Origin: Gigaspora rosea
Taxonomy: Eukaryota > Glomeromycota > Glomeromycetes > Diversisporales > Gigasporaceae
Direction: 5' to 3'
Assembly (NCBI GenBank): GCA_003550325.1
Contig: QKWP01000669.1
Location: forward strand, 1-64,000
Length of the DNA stretch: 64,000 bases
A program made the translations under genes and the position numbers. Below are positions 57,846 through 64,000 of this stretch, piece by piece. The first letter of the stretch is position 1. Each line of letters starts with the position of its first letter. Below the pieces are notes generated by a model, which did no database searches, was not told where the DNA came from, and saw only the letters and a program-made list of their open reading frames with translations.

Positions 57846-58144
57846 CTATCTCAGTATCCAGTGAATTACCGTCTTGTGCTTCTATAGAAAATTTTAATTA
57901 AATAAATTCGCTAACTTCTAATATTTAACTTTCATACTTGTTCTAGAAACATTACAATTAAAGAAGCATTCACAAGCTTATCACAATGGTTTTCGATATT
58001 TTGGCAGAATAATTTAAAGGGTTAATTTGTTATGTTTCTCATTTTGGGACTAACTAACTACGGAAATGCATTTGGGAGTTTTCTCCTGCTAATCGAGCAA
58101 CCTACGCAGTTTTCTAGCATCGTGCAACATTCTTTTGTTTTTCT

Positions 58145-59130
58145 TATGACTGTCGTCTCGACAGGCCATTAAGAACTTTATACTAGTGACTGTCGTCTCG
58201 AAACGCCACGCCCCTGACCCAAAATATATCTACGTCGACAGGTCACCGAAGCGTTAGCACTCTCATAACTGACTGTCGTCCCAACAGGCCAATTACTTAA
58301 ACAAATATATTAACCACACATCGACCCTAGCTTCTCATATGGGCAGGGAGGGAGGGTCTGACGTAACCAGAACTAATGTCGGGTTCGCAGAAGAAACAAG
58401 ACTATCTCCCTTGCAAACCCCTTGCTTAGTAATATACATATTCATTCGTTACCTCATACTTATTCAACTAACTACTTAGACTTCTCCATTTTCCATTTCA
58501 CATGCATCTCATGAAAATTACTCATACCAAACATCACTGATCGATCACTTAATCGATCATGATCAGACATGTCACATGTTTGGTCTTGTGATGATTCGGG
58601 ATAAAAGCTGCCTCACATACTTATGTATCGACAGGCCAAGCCACTGCCAAGCCAATATATCAATCCCAGCTTCTTACATGACTGTCATCCCGACAGGTCA
58701 TCGAAGCATTAGAATTTGTACAAATGACTGTCGTCCTGACAGGTCAATTACTTAAGCAAATATCCTTAGTCACACATCGACCCTAGCCTCTTATATGACT
58801 GTCGTCCCGACAGACCATTTCGGAGAAACTTGTAGGAAGGGAGGGTCGATTTAACCAGAACGAATGTCGAGTTCGCAGAAGAAAAAAGACTATTTCTTCT
58901 ACGTACATTATCAAATGCTAATATACCAAGAACACTAACCAATTACCTCATACTTACTCAATTAATTTCTTAAACTTTCCCATTTTGAACGCATTTCGTA
59001 AAAATTGCTTCATATTCACCTAGAATTACTGATCGATCAACCGATCGATCATTAAACCGAACATAATCGGACATGTCACATGCTCAGTCTCGTGATGAAT
59101 TCGAGATAAAAGCTGCCTCGATACTTACGT
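58145..59130. repeat. Duplicated upstream region with GACTGTCGTCCCGACAGG hairpins
   Basis: Two copies of a roughly 450-bp segment (about 58,230-58,625 and 58,684-59,130) share AATTACTTAAGCAAATAT, GAATGTCGAGTTCGCAGAAG, CTGATCGATCA and GACATGTCACATG in order. The motif GACTGTCGTCCCGACAGG (6-bp stem, 3-nt loop) occurs about six times with variants. The second copy ends about 130 bp before the BTB gene start, so the region may act as its promoter, which is inference from position. Confidence 0.7.
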
Positions 59131-59143
59131 ATCGAGCAGCTTT
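59109..59143. promoter_or_regulatory. Strong hairpin upstream of the BTB-TLDc start
   Basis: AAAGCTGCCTCGATAC and GTATCGAGCAGCTTT pair over 15 bp with one bulged C and a TTAC loop, 115 bp before the ATG. The first duplicate (58,600-58,620) keeps AAAAGCTGCCTC but not the right arm. It could be a 5' leader structure or a protein-binding palindrome. Confidence 0.4.
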
Positions 59144-59257
59144 AAAACTCTGATATACATCAGATATCCATATTAGCATTACGTACCATGTAGTACATAT
59201 GCATAAATTCAATTATGTACGTTGTATCAGTAAACTCTACCGAGTTTATACAGAAAA

Positions 59258-60810
59258 ATGGCAATTAAACACTTTGAAAAACTTTCAAATAACTATATTG
59301 AACTTTTAGGAAAAGGAGAAGACTTTAATGTGATTATTAAAGTGGGAAAATCTACAGACATTAAGGAATTTAAGGTACATTCAGCCATTTTGAAATGCGG
59401 GTCTTCTTATTTTCGAAACAAGTTAGAAAACATCGTAAAAGATGTTAATGGCATTATAAAAATTGATTTAAAATCGCATATTCTTATTCAACAATTTGAA
59501 ATAATTATTAGGTAAGCAATACAATTTTTTTAATTCTTATTTAATGCTGTAATTGTTGCATATTATTGATATAAATTTGTAACTGGATTTTTAATAATCA
59601 GATATATTTACGGTGGTTTTATTTCTTTGGAAAGCTTCGATACCCAATTTATCTTTGATTTTATTTTAGTTGCTGATGAGTTTCTGCTTGAAGAATTAGT
59701 TGATTCTCTTGAAACTTATTTAATCGAGTCTAAGGCTCATTGGTTACGCACCCATTTTACTCATGTTTATAAGACATGCTTTCAAAATAATAAGCTAAAA
59801 GAACTACAAAATTGGAGCAATAACATTTTGGCAAAACACCCAAACATTATTTTTGACTCGGAAGATTTTAATTCACTTAATGAAACTGCATTGGTTTCAC
59901 TTATTAAACGGGATGATCTGCAAATGGAAGAGATAAAGATTTGGAATTATATTGTAAAGTGGGGAATGGCGCAAAACCCTAATTTAACTTCTGATCCTGA
60001 AGAGTGGCCTGATGAAAATTTTACGATTCTAAAGGATACACTGAAAAATTGTTTACCTCATATTCGTTACTTTCAAATATCTAGTGAAGATGTCGCAAAT
60101 TATGTGTTACCATATTCACAAGTTCTTGAAAAATAACTTTGGAGAGATCTGAATAAAAGTCTTTTATCATCTAAGCATAAAGTTACATCAACAATTCTAC
60201 CACCTCGTATAATTTTAAAAACAGAATTACCAAAAAGATCAACTGAAACTTTCTCAACTGTTATTAATGAGGAAATGCAGATGAAATTACATCATGGATT
60301 GATAAAAATGCTACTGCATATAGTATAAGAAATAATCCATATGAATTTAAATTACTTCTTCGTGGAAGCAAGGATGGATTTACTCGTGAAACATTTTGGA
60401 ATTTATGCAATAAGAAAGCAAATATTGTTGCAGTTATAAATGTTAAAGGTAATGATAATATTGAAAGAATTTTTGGTGGATATAATCCACTTGGATGGGA
60501 TAACAGCAAAACTAGTTGGGTTAGATGCCATGATAGCTTTGTTTTTTCGTTAAAAAATAGTGCAATTCAAAATTCTATTTTAAGTCGTGTCAAAAATCTA
60601 GAAAATGCGACTTGCAATAATCCTTCTATGGGTCTATACTTTGGTTATATTCTTGGCATGTTTTTAAACAATTATGACGGACAAGTTAATGGTTGTTATA
60701 CTAATTATTTTTCTGAGCGATATGAAAAATATGTGTGCCCATCTACAACTTCCCAATATTATTTTGTAAATGAATATGAAGTATTTCAAATTCATAAAAG
60801 GACTGAATAA
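59258..60810 (+). pseudogene. BTB-BACK-TLDc protein gene, broken
   Basis: Exon 1 (59,258-59,511) encodes the first part of a BTB/POZ domain: GEDFNVIIKVG, then FKVHSAILKCGSSYFRNKL. A 90-bp intron (59,512-59,601; GTAAGC...TAATCAG) splits an Arg codon, and RYIYGG restarts the BTB fold. BACK follows (FILVADEFLLEELVDSLE to NETALVSLIKRDDLQMEEI, IWNYIVKWG), then PYSQVLEK. TAA at 60,134-60,136 replaces an expected codon before LWRDLNK. Just past INEE (near 60,272) one base is missing, shifting into the TLDc domain (FKLLLRGSKDGFTRETFWNL, IFGGYNPLGWDNSKTSW, CHDSFVFSLKN, NEYEVFQIHKRTE, stop 60,808-60,810). TLDc proteins are linked to oxidation resistance and V-ATPase regulation; BTB suggests a Cullin-3 adaptor role. 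Only a shortened BTB-BACK product could be made. Such genes are greatly expanded in these fungi, by recall. Confidence 0.93.
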
Positions 60811-63219
60811 AAAGCTGGATAGCAGTTGCATTAAACCAAGAATGTAAACTAGTGTAAATCTAGGGATTCATATTGTTCATTCATTAACATAATGCAGTAA
60901 TATAAACTAATTTATTATTTTAAATAGCTATGTTTGTTTATGCCATTATCCTTTTACATATCAGTATATTAAAATATCAAAATATTGATCTTTAATATAT
61001 TTTAATAATGTTAAGTAAGATACTATTTACTAAGATATATCTTAATAAATGAACTTATGATTTAAAATAGTATTAGCTACAAATAATTGTTTCTTTTTAT
61101 TCTCTTAACATGAAATGAAAATGGAATAATTTGTAATTATGAAGTACTGTAAATTCAAAAAGTATTCAAATTATTTGTTTAATTTTCACATATAATAGTG
61201 GGTTTCAGAATGAATGATTCGACATTCAATTTCATAATTAAATAAGTGTTTATTTATTCTCCAAAAAAAGTGACTATAGGTTAAGGATAGTAAAAAAATG
61301 GTTTAAACAGTTTTTTAAACTTTTTATTGTTTTAAAAAAATTGTTGAAACATCGACAGCTAATGTTAAAATTTGGCTAAAACTGAAACTATCACTTCTGT
61401 TGGTTAATTTCAGTTTCAGAAAAAAATGTATTCCTTCATATTTTTGAATTTATTACAAATATTGCATTACATGTAAAAAAAAACAATAGTTATAAGAAAT
61501 GTATTTTGACCCATAAATTTTTATTGTTTGTATTGCCAATATTAAATTATAAGTTAATATTTTTTAAAATAAATAATTTGTCTATCAAAGAAACAGAGTT
61601 TTGAATTTTTAATGAATGTTTTACACTTTTGGAAGCTTTTATTAAATCAACAAGTCCTCTTCACAATGAATACACTTTTGGCACGGTGTCGTTCAATCAC
61701 TTTATAAAGTTTTAATGAACTTCTTTCATAGGTCTTCCACAAGGCATTTATTTATTCACAATAATTTATATTTTTATTCTTATTTTTTAATATTAGCTTT
61801 AATAATCAATAGATACAATTTAATGATATATAGAATTGTATTATTAATCATTATGATTATTTCGTAATATATTAAAAACATTAAACCATTTTTAAACAAT
61901 TAAAAATCAAACAATTGTGATTGACTCTGTGTTAAAAATTTGCCATCCCTACTATGGATGCCTTAATCAATGGGCAAAAAAGTGTCAGGTAAATAAAATT
62001 TATTTAACAAAAAATATTTTAAATTAATCAAATGGGTTAATAGGCTAATAATTAGGATGAATATGTGTAGATTGATAAAGCTTATTACATAATATGACAT
62101 TTTCATTTGTAAAAAATATCAAAATGAGTCTGTCATTAACCTTTTTGTTATATCTAACATGAAAATTCTACAATCAATTGAGTACAAATATCATTTCCTT
62201 GGATCATCTTATTCAGCAACTAATTTTCTAGCACTAAGAAACAATGGCTGATACTTATCATCTCTTAGCTTTTACCAATACTTCAATATGACAACAAATT
62301 TAACTATTTCTGTCAATAATCTCTTCATTCAATAAAAACCTAAAACTTGTGGCATATTATAATGATGAAGTCAGTAAACGGAACAGCAATAACTGCTGAA
62401 GTTATTGTTTGACAGAATATTTATATTTGCTTATTGTTTAATGTTACTCCATTTTTTATTTTATTGACGATGATATTTGACAAACAATAGAATATTGATT
62501 GCAATGTTTATTTTGATAATAAATGAGCACCATTATGATCATTCTTAATCTCATAAAATATAATGCTTGTGTAAGTCATAAATTATATATTCGATTTCTT
62601 AGTAAAAATTTTATTAACGTTGAGCTCCATTGCAAACACATTGAGAATGACACTTATAAAACCTATTTTTTAAAACCCCGAATACAAAAAATAAAATATT
62701 ATATATTGTGTGAAATTGTTTAGTCAATCATCAGTAGCTTGTTTTGTTAGTTTGATAAACAGTTTCTAACAAATTGTCAATTAATAATAAAGATCGCAAA
62801 TAAAATTTACCTTGGCTGGCTTTGCGATTTTCTGAGAAATAATATTTGATCATCAGAATGTATTTCCTAATCGAATTACCACTATAGTCGGACAGAAACT
62901 GCAACATTTATAATCTCGTTGCTTTTGTCATCTTGTTCTGCTTCATACAACATTATTCAAATCAGAGTGTTGATGATAAAATTATAGAAAGAATCTCTTA
63001 ATGATTAGATTTATAGACAATGTACTTTGTGCTTTGACTCATCATCAAAATTTGCGTAACAAAAATAGAACTTACTAGGTGTTAAATTTTATTAGATAAT
63101 GAAACCAATCATGCTTTAATTTATCAAGCTTTTCAAGTGTTCAATGGTCATAAAAAAATAAATAAAAAAATAAACAAATAAAAACAGTAAACTTTATTAG
63201 TACTGAAGTAGTACAGATT
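60811..63219. other. AT-rich spacer, no gene seen
   Basis: About 2.4 kb without supported coding. A small hairpin around AAACTGAAAC and TTTCAGTTT (61,378-61,417) with AGCTAATGTTAAAATTTGGC nearby may be a family E MITE relic. The 66-codon frame at 62,523-62,723 shows no motif. Confidence 0.5.
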
Positions 63220-63221
63220 TT

Positions 63222-64000
63222 TTAACTAGAAAGAAATATATTTGATGTAGCTAAATTTATGAAATAAATTTCATTAAAATGTGTAAATAAAAATATAAAA
63301 TGGTTTAAAGATTTACATTTTTCTTTAATCATTTCATTAAATAAATTATTTAATCTATCAATTTTTCTAAAGGCCAGACGTTTTAAGATTGGAATGCGGT
63401 TGTAACGAATAAAAGAATAAAATGGACTTTTAAACATATCATGAGCGTCATTATAAGTCGTTACATAGGGATTATTCGGATCTCAAGATTCTAAATTAAA
63501 ATTTGTTAAATTATAAATTTTCTAATACTCACAAATCATTTTATTTGCTTTTACATTAAACCCAAAATTAAAGCCAACTTTTCCAAGAATGTCCAAAGTA
63601 AACTTATGATATTTGAAATTACAAATTTTAATGAACTTTATGGAGAATATAAATATGTTTAATAATTTTTTTTTTATTACATTTGCATAAGATTTTTAAC
63701 CTCAATAGGCTTATTATCGACTTTTTTTTAAATGTTCATCAATTTAATCCCTTTTCAACAAAAAGATGTACCGGTAAAGTTTTAAAGGCATGGATTACAA
63801 ATGCGTCTAAATGAAATTTTATATCTGCAAAATATACAGTAAATGTAAAAAAAAAAAAAATACCTATGCCACTTCCAAACCTAAAAAGAAAAATGTAATA
63901 AAAAAATTCATCACAAGAAAATTTAAAACAATAAAATGGCAAATAAGACTCATATCACCATTTGAATGAACAACATTAGCACCAAAATATTGTTCAATCG
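63222..64000 (-). pseudogene. Cytochrome P450 fragment, broken, truncated by window edge
   Basis: Minus-strand pieces in order: EQYFGANVVHSNGD (64,000-63,954), VWKWHR with the helix C W-x3-R motif (exon 63,880-63,864), AFKTLPVHLFVEKG, KLMNI, KKVDNKPIEVKNLMQ, TLDILGKVGFNFGFN, then DPNNPYVTTYNDAHDMFKSP and YNRIPILKRLAFRKIDRLNN. The order and motifs fit the B'-to-F helix part of a class II, CYP4-like membrane monooxygenase. Introns with TTTTTAG, TTTGCAG and AATTTAG acceptors separate the pieces. Damage: a TAA after KLMNI, a TGA before DPNNPY, frame changes, and a donor reading ATGAGT where GTGAGT is expected. The heme-binding half is not seen to the left, so the gene is also truncated at its 3' side. 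Confidence 0.75.

Noticed and set aside
62523-62723. 66-codon plus ORF between the BTB gene and the P450
   Set aside because: No motif, AT-driven composition, and no splice or start context to support it.

Overview
The window reads as a eukaryotic, very AT-rich, repeat-dominated chromosome segment, most likely from an arbuscular mycorrhizal fungus of the Rhizophagus/Glomeromycotina type. The grounds are a BTB-BACK-TLDc gene with one 90-bp intron, integrase-like genes of the kind often labelled KRBA2-like in such genomes, a cytochrome P450 remnant, many MITEs, and spliceosomal introns with CTAAC-type branch sites. The species call is inference from recalled families. I see no rRNA gene, convincing tRNA gene, CRISPR array or intact conserved protein gene. 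Nearly all recognisable genes are broken.

Layout. 0-6.5 kb: an LTR piece, a foldback element, a GC-richer block with a tRNA-like head, two more inverted-repeat elements and a 1.4-kb satellite. 6.5-13.5 kb: AT-rich DNA with a near-perfect 525-bp palindrome. 13.5-21.5 kb: small tandem repeats, a short zinc-ribbon ORF, a broken integrase gene containing a spliceosomal intron, and a solo LTR. 21.5-25.3 kb: a decayed gene with tandem exon-intron copies and MITEs. 25-31.7 kb: transposase and retroelement relics, a three-deep nest of foldback elements, and a second exon-intron cassette array. 32-39 kb: minisatellites and a 1.49-kb solo LTR holding 102 copies of a 10-bp unit. 39-46.9 kb: MITEs and a 1.41-kb direct duplication across a single N. 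46.9-52.8 kb: one long integrase-like pseudogene on the minus strand whose linker is an array of about sixteen in-frame phase-1 exons, interrupted by five insertions. 53-57.3 kb: minisatellites, more foldbacks and a fourth cassette array. 57.7-60.8 kb: duplicated DNA with a repeated hairpin motif in front of a broken BTB-TLDc gene. 63.2-64 kb: a broken P450 running off the right edge.

The most unusual pattern is that four separate loci (22.6-24.8, 30.5-31.6, 48.1-51.3 and 56.6-57.3 kb) carry tandem arrays whose unit is a short exon plus a complete intron with donor, branch site and acceptor. In the 48-51 kb locus the cassettes keep one reading frame and sit between the catalytic core and C-terminal domain of an integrase. 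A second integrase at 18.5-20.0 kb has a 15-bp minisatellite at the same protein position. The other strong pattern is two solo LTRs of one family, each with a 4-bp target duplication, that each expanded a TAAGCG-containing minisatellite independently.
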